This document shows, in pieces, positions 36,820-44,811 of a stretch of 58,680 bases of DNA. Each line of letters begins with the position of its first letter. Position 1 is the stretch's first letter. The notes beneath the pieces are model-generated. The model was not told the DNA's origin. It saw only the letters and a program-made list of their open reading frames with translations, and ran no database searches. A program made the position numbers and the translations under genes. The stretch covers positions 1-58,680 of the forward strand of contig JAFRTG010000017.1 in assembly GCA_017427265.1 (NCBI GenBank), written 5' to 3'. The DNA is from Oscillospiraceae bacterium (GTDB lineage: Bacteria; Bacillota; Clostridia; Oscillospirales; Ruminococcaceae).

Positions 36820-37116
36820 TTGCCGATTTGTCCGGGCGCAACTCCGGCAGCTTTATTGCGTGGGGGCGGTACTGCCGGAACGGAAGCATCCGAATACGGA
36901 GCACAGGAACGGGCTGACATTACGCCGAAAGAGTCTACTCGTACTTTCCGCAATCATATGACAGGAGAAACCCGTGAAATAACAAGCAAAATTATACTTG
37001 CGGAATGCCGTTTGCTTCTTATTTACTATACCTATGGCCTTGTCGATGAAACAGTACGGGAAACAGACTTCGTTGACTGGGCACGGGAATACAGACCTCA
37101 GCAATTTGAGCAATGA
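36820..37116 (+). CDS. Doubtful 98-residue open frame, possibly a gene remnant
   Basis: From a TTG at 36820 the frame reads MPICPGATPAALL... and ends DFVDWAREYRPQQFEQ. The last 60 residues have protein-like composition and natural codons, and a terminator follows 14 nt later, which argues for a real 3' end. There is no ribosome site at the start, and the first 30 codons look like the shadow of another frame. It is probably the C-terminal piece of a decayed gene. A competing minus-strand frame (36618-36953) is also protein-like in part (KAVPYYEFYADKIEYD). Confidence 0.35.
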   Translation: MPICPGATPAALLRGGGTAGTEASEYGAQERADITPKESTRTFRNHMTGETREITSKIILAECRLLLIYYTYGLVDETVRETDFVDWAREYRPQQFEQ

Positions 37117-37129
37117 GACGGACGGGCAA

Positions 37130-37170
37130 AGCGGGAACCGACGACACACAGCCGGTTCCCGCTCGTTTTT
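37130..37170 (+). terminator. Terminator between convergent frames
   Basis: AGCGGGAACCG / CGGTTCCCGCT (37130-37140 with 37153-37163) and a T5 run. It can also act for the esterase-family gene on the other strand. Confidence 0.8.
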
Positions 37171-37223
37171 CCGTATGTTTTTGCAATAATCTCAATGTCC
37201 TCTGCATTGGCTTGGTTCAGATA

Positions 37224-38495
37224 TCACTCAGCCCAGATTTCTGTCGGTTCTGCTTCATAAACGAGTATCATGGCATCGTACATATCTTCAGGGGCAAAAT
37301 GAAGCTGATAAAACGGCTTTACGAGCTTCATGACAATGCTGTACTGCTCACCGAGTGACCCGGTTTTCATCGGGTTGTGAATCTTTTCATATACAGGATC
37401 ATTTTCCGGTACGGAACTGAAATCAAGAAAGCACATTTTTTCATCGGTGAACTTTACCTGATAGGCAAGCGGGTCGTCAGAACAGAATTCGTGAATCTCA
37501 CGGCCGTTTTTGCCCGGAAGATTATCTTTTGTGATGTAAAAATCCGTTCCGATTGCGAAGTATTCTTCACCGAAATCATCGTGAAGGAATTTTCCGAGAT
37601 AAGTCGCCCCCGAAGACTGGTTCTTCGTCATGTGGCCGTTGTGACAGGTGAGCATGAGACGGCTGTCATGATCGTTTTCTTCAATACCGAGTGCCCACAA
37701 CACGTTTTCCTTCATCTGCGTGTCACGGTACAAAGACGAGAAGTTTTTCTTCTCACGGTATTCCATATAGCATCTGAGCATATCAAACGCACGGCGGGCA
37801 GTTGCAAACCTTTCTTTTCCGGTTGCCGCTTCATATTCGCTCTGAGCTGCATCCAGTTCTTTGGCAGATTCATCAAGAAACGAGATTATCTTATCATAAT
37901 CAGATTTGCTGTAGGCATCTTCCTCTGTTCCGAAAAGTTCATCGAGAGCCGATGATACTTCCGCTGCTTTTTCAGGAGCAGCCAGTGCGTAGAAATCCTT
38001 TATGACTCTGACAGCGCACATATCATTCTGGATATCGGCACCGTAGATGCGTACCTTGTCATTCTCAGCGGCCGTTTCGTTATATTCACGCATCCATTTG
38101 ATGAGCGCGCACATCTCGTCTGTACGGTAAATACGGTATCCGAGCTTTCTTGTGATATCTTCGGCAGTGCCTTCGCCGCCGTTGATAAACTCGTTTGCAA
38201 GCGCACATCCGCCGAAATCACCTTCGAGGATCAGTCCCCGCACATTTGTTGTCCCGACCAGAGTTTTGAATACAGAGAGCTTGAGCTCCTGAAATTCTTT
38301 ATTACCGTGTGCAGCCTCGCCAAGTGCGATGATTCTTGCGTGATCCGGAACGGTGAGGGATTCCACAGATGTAACGACGTTTTCAAAACTTTCTATCTTT
38401 GAGGGCTTCAAATGAATCTGCGTTGCTCCGAGGCCGCCCGCCAGTGCAAGAATCACTGCTGATGTTATAATCATACCTGCTTTTTTCATTTTCAT
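37224..38495 (-). CDS. Erythromycin-esterase-family protein with signal anchor
   Basis: A 423-residue protein. N-terminal hydrophobic segment MKMKKAGMIITSAVILALAG directs it to or across the membrane. Family landmarks: IIALGEAAHGNKEFQELK (the GEAxHG motif), LILEGDFGGC, RDTQMKENVLWAL, and LTCHNGHMTK (conserved His). Members hydrolyse macrolide lactones (EreA/EreB), but many, especially exported ones like this, have unknown substrates, so resistance should not be assumed. AAAGGA upstream. Monocistronic. Confidence 0.88.
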   Translation of the reverse strand: MKMKKAGMIITSAVILALAGGLGATQIHLKPSKIESFENVVTSVESLTVPDHARIIALGEAAHGNKEFQELKLSVFKTLVGTTNVRGLILEGDFGGCALANEFINGGEGTAEDITRKLGYRIYRTDEMCALIKWMREYNETAAENDKVRIYGADIQNDMCAVRVIKDFYALAAPEKAAEVSSALDELFGTEEDAYSKSDYDKIISFLDESAKELDAAQSEYEAATGKERFATARRAFDMLRCYMEYREKKNFSSLYRDTQMKENVLWALGIEENDHDSRLMLTCHNGHMTKNQSSGATYLGKFLHDDFGEEYFAIGTDFYITKDNLPGKNGREIHEFCSDDPLAYQVKFTDEKMCFLDFSSVPENDPVYEKIHNPMKTGSLGEQYSIVMKLVKPFYQLHFAPEDMYDAMILVYEAEPTEIWAE

Positions 38496-38548
38496 CGAAT
38501 CCTTTCGTTCGTGTCATCGTTTTCGTCTGTAATTCAGACTGCAATCGT

Positions 38549-38577
38549 ATTATAACACGAATCGGGGCAGTTGTCCT
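38549..38577 (-). promoter_or_regulatory. Probable promoter of the esterase-family gene
   Basis: On the minus strand AGGACA, 17-bp spacer, TATAAT with TGT before the -10. Apart from this and the next promoter, 38496-38947 shows no gene. Confidence 0.6.
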
Positions 38578-38864
38578 GTGTTTTATATTACCTTATCTTA
38601 CAGTTTTGTAATGTAGAAATATGAAGAAGAATGATTTACATTATATCCATAAATCAGGCTGCGGAATCATGCTTGCCGGCTCACCGCGCACAAGCTGTTC
38701 GTGATACTGTTGAACGACGGCCGGCCTGTCCGCGCAAGCCGCCGCGGATTTGGCTAAAATAGCGCTTTTTGGTTTGCTGTTATATCATTTTTATTGATTT
38801 TGATGCGTTTTTACAGAAAATACGAATTTTGTCTGACTGAACGCACAAATATTTCTGCATGATC

Positions 38865-38893
38865 TTGACTTATCCGCAAACATCCGGTACACT
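38865..38893 (+). promoter_or_regulatory. Promoter of the broken CHAP-dockerin gene
   Basis: TTGACT, 17-bp spacer, TACACT, about 55 nt upstream of the start. Confidence 0.7.
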
Positions 38894-38947
38894 GAACCTG
38901 TTGATGCATCAATCACAGAAAAATACGGAATACGGAGTTTTTGAAGA

Positions 38948-39725
38948 ATGAAAACATTAAGAAGAGCAATCTCTGCTGCACTCTCTGCCGCAATCGCCGG
39001 CACCGTGCTTGCAGCCAATTCAGCTTCCTTCTGTTTCACAGCATCCGCAATGACCGACACACGATTTTTCGCGCAGTTTCAGTTTGAATCCAGCTGGTAT
39101 TCGCTGATCCAGCAGGAAAAGCAGAAGTTCCCGGAGACAGTCAACGGTCAGTATCAGGTTCTGGACGGAAGCTGGCAGACCTATCAGCCGAAAAAGGGCG
39201 ATTCCGTGCGGCTCGACCATGAGCACAGCATCTTCATTACAAATGTATTTTCCTCCGGCATCACGTTCGCGCAATGCAATGCAAACAATCAATGCGAAAT
39301 CGACTGGGATGCCACGAAGTACAAAGGGCAGACTGTGACAGCCGCCTATCTGCGTCAGCATGCAACCTATGTTGAGCGTCCTGTTCTCGCCGGAGACCTG
39401 AATCTCGACGGCACAATCGACAGCGCAGATGCTGCGATTTTTGCCGATACAATGATGACGAACGGCAGCCGGATCGGCACTGCGCCGGACAGCACACTCG
39501 ATGCAAACAGCGATCTGCGCATTGATGAGCAGGATTATATCTGTCGAACACGACTTCGGTCAGAGGATTCTGGATCTCCAGACTGCTGATGCGAACAAGT
39601 TCCGCAATAACACGCTTCAGATCTATGCAGGCAGATACCGTATCTCGGAATATAACGGAACCGCCTATGTCAGGAGGCTTGCTGAAAAAACAACGACAAA
39701 TCTGACACGGGTTTATCCGGGCTGA
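38948..39725 (+). pseudogene. Decayed CHAP-amidase/dockerin gene
   Basis: The first frame (38948-39589) has a signal peptide (MKTLRRAISAALSAAIAG...ASA). It then jumps straight to what looks like the C-terminal half of a CHAP-type peptidase (YQPKKGDSVRLDHEHSIFI, then CNANNQCEIDWDATKY). The first half with the catalytic Cys is absent. A dockerin follows, with loops DLNLDGTIDSAD and DANSDLRIDEQD. Around 39540 the dockerin runs out of frame (CRTRLRSEDSG), while another frame continues plausibly as SVEHDFGQRILDLQTADANK up to 39725. So an internal deletion and a frameshift are both likely. Intact homologues would be cellulosome-borne cell-wall amidases. Confidence 0.65.
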
Positions 39726-39756
39726 ACAAGAAAGCACGGATGCAATCAGACAAACA

Positions 39757-39790
39757 AAAGCAGCGTATCTGTACGGATACGCTGCTTTCC
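39757..39790 (+). terminator. Terminator after the broken CHAP-dockerin gene
   Basis: A 13-bp stem AAAGCAGCGTATC / GATACGCTGCTTT, six-nt loop. Confidence 0.85.
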
Positions 39791-39868
39791 GTTTTCAGGA
39801 GACGCCCGCTGTTGCAGGGGGGCATTGCGGTACAGCTTGTGTCATCCAAGGCCGTCGTATGATGATGC

Positions 39869-39898
39869 TTGACTTTTTTCATAATCGCGTGCTATAAT
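39869..39898 (+). promoter_or_regulatory. Promoter of the adaptor scaffoldin gene
   Basis: TTGACT, 18-bp spacer, TATAAT; 75 nt upstream of the start. Confidence 0.8.
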
Positions 39899-39973
39899 AT
39901 CGTTAATCAAACGCATGTATGCGTTTGCGGGCGTAATCAGGAATTAAACGATACGATGAGGAGGATTCTCTTT

Positions 39974-40936
39974 ATGAATCTGAAAAAGATGATTGCGGCA
40001 TTGCTGTCCTGCGTGCTGACCTGCGGCGCAATACAGTCCGTGCACTGTTCTTCCGGGCAGCCCCCTGCCGCGGCAGCAGCACAGCAAACTGCGTCTGCCG
40101 GAGAATCAGACAATCCCTTCAACAAACAGGATGACAGGGAAGTTCCCTATGACCGTACAAGCTGGATTCAGCCAAGGGACTGGAATGAACCTGTAATTGA
40201 TCCGCGGGATTATGACGGCGGCATCATGCTGTTTTTTGACAAGATCGGGCTTGAGCCTGAATATGCGCCGGGCAAGACACAGCGGATCTATTTCAGCCTT
40301 GTTGGGGCAACAGAACCGGTCAGCATGATGAAGTTTCATATTTTTTACGATACCCGATTGAAGGTTAAGGAAAATGCAAAAGGCGAAGTTTTGAACGTTG
40401 GAAACGCGCTGCAGGATTTCACAACAGGCTCTGCGATGATCGAAGAGGGACAGCTTGCATTTTATGCATATTCCCCCAAAGATATCGAACTGGACAGAGG
40501 CTGTATATTCACGATAGATTTTATCGTTCCTGAGACTGCAGAGCCGGGTGAGGTCTATCCGATCGGCCTTTCATACGTGGATGACGGCATCGCATATGAT
40601 ACCTTTATCAATTCGGCGAAGGATGGAGCCGGAAAACTTCAGATGACCTATCTGTTCACCCGGGGCATCCACAACGGATATATCAGGATCATCGGTGAGA
40701 AAAAAACAACTGCGCCGACCACTACAGCCGATCCGAAGAAAAAACGCAAGGGGGATGTCAATCTGGACACGCTCGTCGATGTCTCCGATGCTGTTATGGT
40801 TGCACGGTTCTGCGCAGGAGACAGTGAACTGGATATGACAGATCAGGGAAAACTGAACGCAGATGTGAACGGTGATGACAACATTGATCTGGATGATCTG
40901 ACCGCGATTCTCAAAATAATTGCAAGACTTGTATGA
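39974..40936 (+). CDS. Single-cohesin adaptor scaffoldin with dockerin (ScaC-like)
   Basis: A 320-residue secreted protein. The start MNLKKMIAALLSCVLTCG is chosen for AGGAGG 9 nt upstream. After the signal peptide and an Ala/Gln-rich spacer comes one cohesin (about 77-235: IYFSLVGATEPVSMMKFHIF, then ALQDFTTGSAMIEEGQLAFYA, CIFTIDFIVPE). A short Thr/Lys linker follows, then a dockerin with DVNLDTLVDVSD and DVNGDDNIDLDD loops. One cohesin plus one dockerin is the plan of the ScaC adaptor of R. flavefaciens, which docks into a larger scaffoldin and changes which enzymes can attach. Its dockerin resembles that of the GH9 enzyme here (VDVSDAV, LTAILKxIAxL), so it probably uses the same cohesins. 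Confidence 0.88.
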   Translation: MNLKKMIAALLSCVLTCGAIQSVHCSSGQPPAAAAAQQTASAGESDNPFNKQDDREVPYDRTSWIQPRDWNEPVIDPRDYDGGIMLFFDKIGLEPEYAPGKTQRIYFSLVGATEPVSMMKFHIFYDTRLKVKENAKGEVLNVGNALQDFTTGSAMIEEGQLAFYAYSPKDIELDRGCIFTIDFIVPETAEPGEVYPIGLSYVDDGIAYDTFINSAKDGAGKLQMTYLFTRGIHNGYIRIIGEKKTTAPTTTADPKKKRKGDVNLDTLVDVSDAVMVARFCAGDSELDMTDQGKLNADVNGDDNIDLDDLTAILKIIARLV

Positions 40937-40970
40937 GCGTCCCGTTACCTGACGGGCAACAAAAAAACAC

Positions 40971-41002
40971 AGCCGGAACCGACATTTAGGTCAGTTCCGG
41001 CT
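40971..41002. terminator. Bidirectional terminator
   Basis: AGCCGGAAC / GTTCCGGCT with an inner GAC/GTC stem; A-run to the left and T-rich to the right. It lies between convergent genes. Confidence 0.8.
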
Positions 41003-41013
41003 TATTGTTTCTG

Positions 41014-42411
41014 TTAGATTTCATATTCCCGCAGTTCGCAGTTTCCCATGAAGAAATGCGAGAACGCATCTGTGGACATATCGCGGAAATAGGTCTCTGC
41101 AACGCGGCAGACGCCGCCGTGACAGACGCAAAGCACGGTCATGCCCGCATACTGCTTCCGGATGTCGTCAATACAGCAGTAGACGCGGTGTGCAAGCTGC
41201 AGCAGGGATTCGCCGCCGTCCTTCATGCGAACCCCGAATTCCCGTTTTGCAGCCTGAAAATCAGGCGTTTCACTGCGCGGCTGATCCTCGTAAGAGCCGT
41301 AATTCCATTCGCGCAGCCGTTCGTCGGTCACAATCGGAACACCGAGCGTTTCGGCAACGATTTCCGCTGTTTTCCGCGCACGCCTGAGCGGGGAGCAGAC
41401 AATCAGTTCAATGCCGCGCCGCTCTGCGCAGACCGCCGCAAGCTGCTCAGCCTGCCGGATGCCGTTTTCGGTCAGTTCGCAGTCCGTGATCCCGCTGATA
41501 TGATCGGCGACGTTCATGGTTGTCTCGCCGTGGCGGGTGAAGCAGATGCACGTTTTCTGCGGCGCTGCATCCGCTGCCGGCTTGAAGATTTCCGGCGGCA
41601 GACAGCCGTTTGTATCGCGGAACAGCTGCATCATTTCATTGGTCAGACTGTGCTGCTGCGGCTGCAGCTCAATCTCGTCCGGCCTGCACCAGCACGCAGA
41701 TTTCAGCTCGGAAGCATCCATTCTGATCTCGTCGCTGCCATCGGCCTCGCAGAAGAATCCTGCAAGAATATCCTGTGCCATGCCCCACGGCTGTGACTGA
41801 TAATAGCGGATATTCCTGACGCGGAGCCCCGTTTCCTCCATGACCTCACGGGCGACGCATGCCTCCAGCGTTTCGCCGATTTCCGTAAATCCGGCGACCA
41901 GCGCATTGTGCGCATATCCGCGGCGATACCGGGTGATGAGAATTCTGCCCTTGCTGATGACGCCGACAATCACCGCGGGATTGATGCGCGGATAGACCTT
42001 GTGTCCGCATTCCCTGCAAATGAGTGCGCGTTCCCTGTCATCATGCTCCATGCCGCCGCGGCAGATGCCGCAGAAGCGGTTGTCCGCATACCACTGATGC
42101 AGATGAAACGCCGTGAACGCCGCAAAGAGATATTTGCCGGTGCACTGATCGCGCAGCTCCCGCATCGTATAATACTGAAAGCCGTCAGGCGCTTCGGTCT
42201 CCGACAGAAAGAAGCATTCGTCATCGACAGAAAACAGATAGACCGGCTCGCTCCCGGATGCTGCAAGTGTCTGATAGCGAGGGAAATGCGGCGTTCCGTT
42301 CTCGATTGCCGCCAGAATTCGGCCGCCCCGGAAGCACATCATGATGCTGTCCGGCTGCGGCTTTTTTGTCTGCCAGCTGTTGTTCAGCCGGCTTGGGAGA
42401 ATATCCTGAAT
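41014..42411 (-). CDS. NudC-type Nudix hydrolase fused to histidine phosphatase
   Basis: A 465-residue fusion. The start MIQDILPSRLNNSW fits AGGAGG upstream. Residues about 1-265 are NudC-like: zinc ribbon CGIC...CREC (about 114-138), Nudix box GFTEIGETLEACVAREVMEE then TGL, and SQPWGMA, the NudC signature that reads SQPWPFP in the NADH pyrophosphatase. Residues about 290-465 are a histidine-phosphatase/phosphoglycerate-mutase domain with FTRHGET (catalytic His), SPLRRARKTAE, and CVCHGGVCR. A NAD(H)- or NAD-cap-cleaving step joined to a phosphatase that removes phosphate from the product would be logical, but this is inference. The GM for PF change may alter substrate choice. Confidence 0.9.
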   Translation of the reverse strand: MQDILPSRLNNSWQTKKPQPDSIMMCFRGGRILAAIENGTPHFPRYQTLAASGSEPVYLFSVDDECFFLSETEAPDGFQYYTMRELRDQCTGKYLFAAFTAFHLHQWYADNRFCGICRGGMEHDDRERALICRECGHKVYPRINPAVIVGVISKGRILITRYRRGYAHNALVAGFTEIGETLEACVAREVMEETGLRVRNIRYYQSQPWGMAQDILAGFFCEADGSDEIRMDASELKSACWCRPDEIELQPQQHSLTNEMMQLFRDTNGCLPPEIFKPAADAAPQKTCICFTRHGETTMNVADHISGITDCELTENGIRQAEQLAAVCAERRGIELIVCSPLRRARKTAEIVAETLGVPIVTDERLREWNYGSYEDQPRSETPDFQAAKREFGVRMKDGGESLLQLAHRVYCCIDDIRKQYAGMTVLCVCHGGVCRVAETYFRDMSTDAFSHFFMGNCELREYEI

Positions 42412-42559
42412 CATTTCTGACCTCCTGATTGATTCTGAAATCATCTGTTATTATACCATACCGGCGGCAGAAACGCAATGGGCGGTTCGGCAGGTGAACC
42501 GTTTATCCGCGAAGCGTTTTTGATTTCTCCGGAATTCCGCTCCTTTTTTATTTCCCGGC

Positions 42560-42588
42560 TTGAAATACGGTTCCGAATGTGATATAAT
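42560..42588 (+). promoter_or_regulatory. Promoter of the MgtC-family operon
   Basis: TTGAAA, 17-bp spacer, TATAAT with TGA before the -10. A leader of about 180 nt follows (42595-42776) with no gene and no riboswitch that I recognise, although mgtC leaders in other bacteria are regulatory. Confidence 0.82.
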
Positions 42589-42776
42589 TGAAAACGAAAG
42601 CACACGGCAGGAATATCGGCACATATCTGTATACGGAAAAATCATTCTATGCAGGAACAGAACAAGCGTCCCGGTTTCTGCAAAGGAAACATACATCGGC
42701 ACTTCTGATTCAGAAAACCGAAACCCGGAATGTTCTGCAGCGAAAAAGGATACGAAAAACAGAGGGAGGACATTTG

Positions 42777-43511
42777 ATGCATTCAGTCATTGTGTATTTG
42801 CGGGAGTTTCATTTTCTTTCCGTTGTGCTGCGGCTTCTGCTGGCGGTTGCGGCCGGCGGCGTGATCGGATACGGGCGTTCGAGCAAGCAGCGGAACGCGG
42901 GGCTGCGGACATATATCCTTGTCAGTATCGGTGCGGCGCTGACGGTTCTGATCTCGGTTTATGAGAAGGAGATGCTGACGGGGAGCTGGGCATGGCTTTC
43001 CGCGGTGACAGATGTCAAATTTGACGGCACGCGCTATGCTGCGCAGGTCATCAGCGGCATCGGCTTTCTGGCCGCCGGAACGATCATCGGCGTCGAGCAT
43101 CAGCAGGTCTCCGGTCTGACTTCGGCAATCGGACTGATCGCAGCCGCGGCGCTCGGTATTGCATCCGGTGCCGGCTTCTATGAATGCGTAATCATCGGTC
43201 TGGTGCTGATCATCATTTCGATGGAATATATGCACCCGCTTGAGATCGCATTCAAGCGCAAACTGCATAATATCACGCTTTTTGTGGAATTTCGCTCCAT
43301 TGACGATATGAGCAAAATCTCAGAAACGGTGCGGAATCTTGGTGCACAGGTATTTGATATCGACATTGAACGGACGCAGCCGGAGGGAGACAAGCATCCT
43401 TCCGCGATTATGACACTGAAGCTCGCCAGAGACCGCGGCTCACATTCCGCCATGCTTTCTTCCGTTGCGGAGCTGGAATGTGTGTATTCGGTTCAGGAGC
43501 TGATCTCGTAA
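42777..43511 (+). CDS. MgtC/SapB-family membrane protein (first copy)
   Basis: A 244-residue protein; start MHSVIVYLREFHFLS with GGGAGG upstream. Four or five membrane helices (about 15-165) with the family motif GGVIGYGRSSKQRNAGLRTY and SGIGFLAAGTII, then a soluble ACT-like C-terminal domain (about 170-244). MgtC proteins modulate F-type ATP synthase and help growth under low magnesium in enteric bacteria; roles in Firmicutes are less clear. The second copy follows after 14 nt. Confidence 0.92.
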   Translation: MHSVIVYLREFHFLSVVLRLLLAVAAGGVIGYGRSSKQRNAGLRTYILVSIGAALTVLISVYEKEMLTGSWAWLSAVTDVKFDGTRYAAQVISGIGFLAAGTIIGVEHQQVSGLTSAIGLIAAAALGIASGAGFYECVIIGLVLIIISMEYMHPLEIAFKRKLHNITLFVEFRSIDDMSKISETVRNLGAQVFDIDIERTQPEGDKHPSAIMTLKLARDRGSHSAMLSSVAELECVYSVQELIS

Positions 43512-43525
43512 GAAAGGAGCGGCAT

Positions 43526-44233
43526 ATGATTCATTTGTTTGACGGTCTGCGCGACATTACACTGCTTTCGGTTCTGATCCGGATGCTGCTTGCTTTTTTA
43601 TTCGGCGGCCTGATCGGACTGGAACGCTCCTATAAGAACAGGCCGGCGGGTTTCCGGACGCATATTCTGGTTTGTCTTGGCGCGACGGCTATTTCCATGA
43701 CGGGTATTTATCTTGCGGTCAACCGGCAGTTCCCGACGGATCTTTCCCGTCTGGGTGCGCAGGTGGTATCGGGACTCGGCTTTATCGGCGGCGGCACGAT
43801 CATTGTGACAAAGCAGAAATCCATCAAGGGACTGACAACGGCTGCCGGTCTCTGGGCGACGGGTATCATCGGGCTTGCGCTGGGCGCGGGATTTTTTGAG
43901 GGCGCGATTCTGGCTGCCGCGCTTGTGCTGATTGCAGAGCTCTATCTTGCAGATATCGGCAGCAAGCTGAAACGGAAACCGGAATTTCATGTCAGTCTGC
44001 GTTATCAGGATAAGGAAGTGCTGGATCAGATTCTGCGCTGCTGCAAAGACAACCGTTTTGCGATTCATAATCTGCAGGTGCACGGCAGCTGTGAGGCTGA
44101 ACAGCCGATTTATACGGCGCTGGTTGATCTGCGCTCCCGAAAATTCTCGACGCTGGATGTGCTGACGGACTACGTGAAAACGCTGGACGGCGTCCTCTCC
44201 TTCGGTGAGGAAGAAGAAAAAGAAGTATGGTAA
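43526..44233 (+). CDS. MgtC/SapB-family membrane protein (second copy)
   Basis: A 235-residue paralogue; start MIHLFDGLRDITLLSVLI with AAAGGAG upstream. Motifs GGLIGLERSYKNRPAGFRTH and SGLGFIGGGTIIV are closer to the classic MgtC pattern than in the first copy. The C-terminal ACT-like domain includes HVSLRYQDKEVLDQILRCC. It ends overlapping the next gene by 7 nt. Confidence 0.92.
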   Translation: MIHLFDGLRDITLLSVLIRMLLAFLFGGLIGLERSYKNRPAGFRTHILVCLGATAISMTGIYLAVNRQFPTDLSRLGAQVVSGLGFIGGGTIIVTKQKSIKGLTTAAGLWATGIIGLALGAGFFEGAILAAALVLIAELYLADIGSKLKRKPEFHVSLRYQDKEVLDQILRCCKDNRFAIHNLQVHGSCEAEQPIYTALVDLRSRKFSTLDVLTDYVKTLDGVLSFGEEEEKEVW

Positions 44234-44745
44234 TCCTGATAACCGGTGCTTCTCACACCGGCAAGACACTTCTGGCGCAGAAGCTGCTTGAGAAATATAA
44301 ATACCCGTATTTATCTGCAGATCATCTGAAAATGGGGCTGATCCGGAGTAAGCAGACTGCGCTGACGCCCTGCGATGACGAAGAACTGACAGTCTATCTG
44401 TGGAGCATCCTGAAGGAGATTATCAAAACTGTGATTGAAAACGGTCAAAATATTATTGTTGAGGGCTGCTATATTCCGTTTGACTGGCAGGCGTCGTTTG
44501 ATGAAGCATATCTGCGGCAGATCAGATATATCTGTCTGGTGATGAGCGATGCGTATATCCGTGCACATTTTGATGATATTCTCCGATATGAAAATGCGAT
44601 TGAGAAGCGTATGGCAGACCCCGATTTTACGATGGAACTGATCCTGCAGGACAACCGGTATTATCTGGAAAACTGCAGACAGCACGGCCTTGACTGTATC
44701 CTGATAGATTCGGAATACGATCCGGAACGATTCTGCGATTTTTGA
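44227..44745 (+). CDS. P-loop kinase-like protein
   Basis: A 172-residue soluble protein with Walker A GASHTGKT (7-14), YLSADHLKMGLIRS (the D is a likely substrate or metal contact), and GQNIIVEGCYIPFDW. Adenylate-kinase/zeta-toxin-like fold; the substrate is unknown. Translationally coupled to the second MgtC-family gene and last in the operon, so it may act in the same stress response. Confidence 0.82.
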   Translation: MVILITGASHTGKTLLAQKLLEKYKYPYLSADHLKMGLIRSKQTALTPCDDEELTVYLWSILKEIIKTVIENGQNIIVEGCYIPFDWQASFDEAYLRQIRYICLVMSDAYIRAHFDDILRYENAIEKRMADPDFTMELILQDNRYYLENCRQHGLDCILIDSEYDPERFCDF

Positions 44746-44754
44746 CAAAAAGCA

Positions 44755-44784
44755 AGCCCCGAAGCGTATATGCTTCGGGGCTTT
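44755..44784. terminator. Terminator between convergent operons
   Basis: A 12-bp stem AAGCCCCGAAGC / GCTTCGGGGCTT with a six-nt loop. Confidence 0.88.
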
Positions 44785-44811
44785 GCATGTGTATTGCATG
44801 CAGACGGCTTA

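Noticed and set aside
36618-36953. Minus-strand 111-codon frame beside tRNA-Arg
   Set aside because: Partly protein-like but it runs into the tRNA terminator, has no ribosome site and no known family; kept only as a note in the decayed-patch finding.
37224-38495. Macrolide resistance gene
   Set aside because: It belongs to the erythromycin-esterase family, but the export signal and single-copy core context do not show that macrolides are the substrate.
42595-42776. Magnesium riboswitch before the mgtC genes
   Set aside because: No M-box or other conserved core could be recognised by eye; only a long leader can be claimed.
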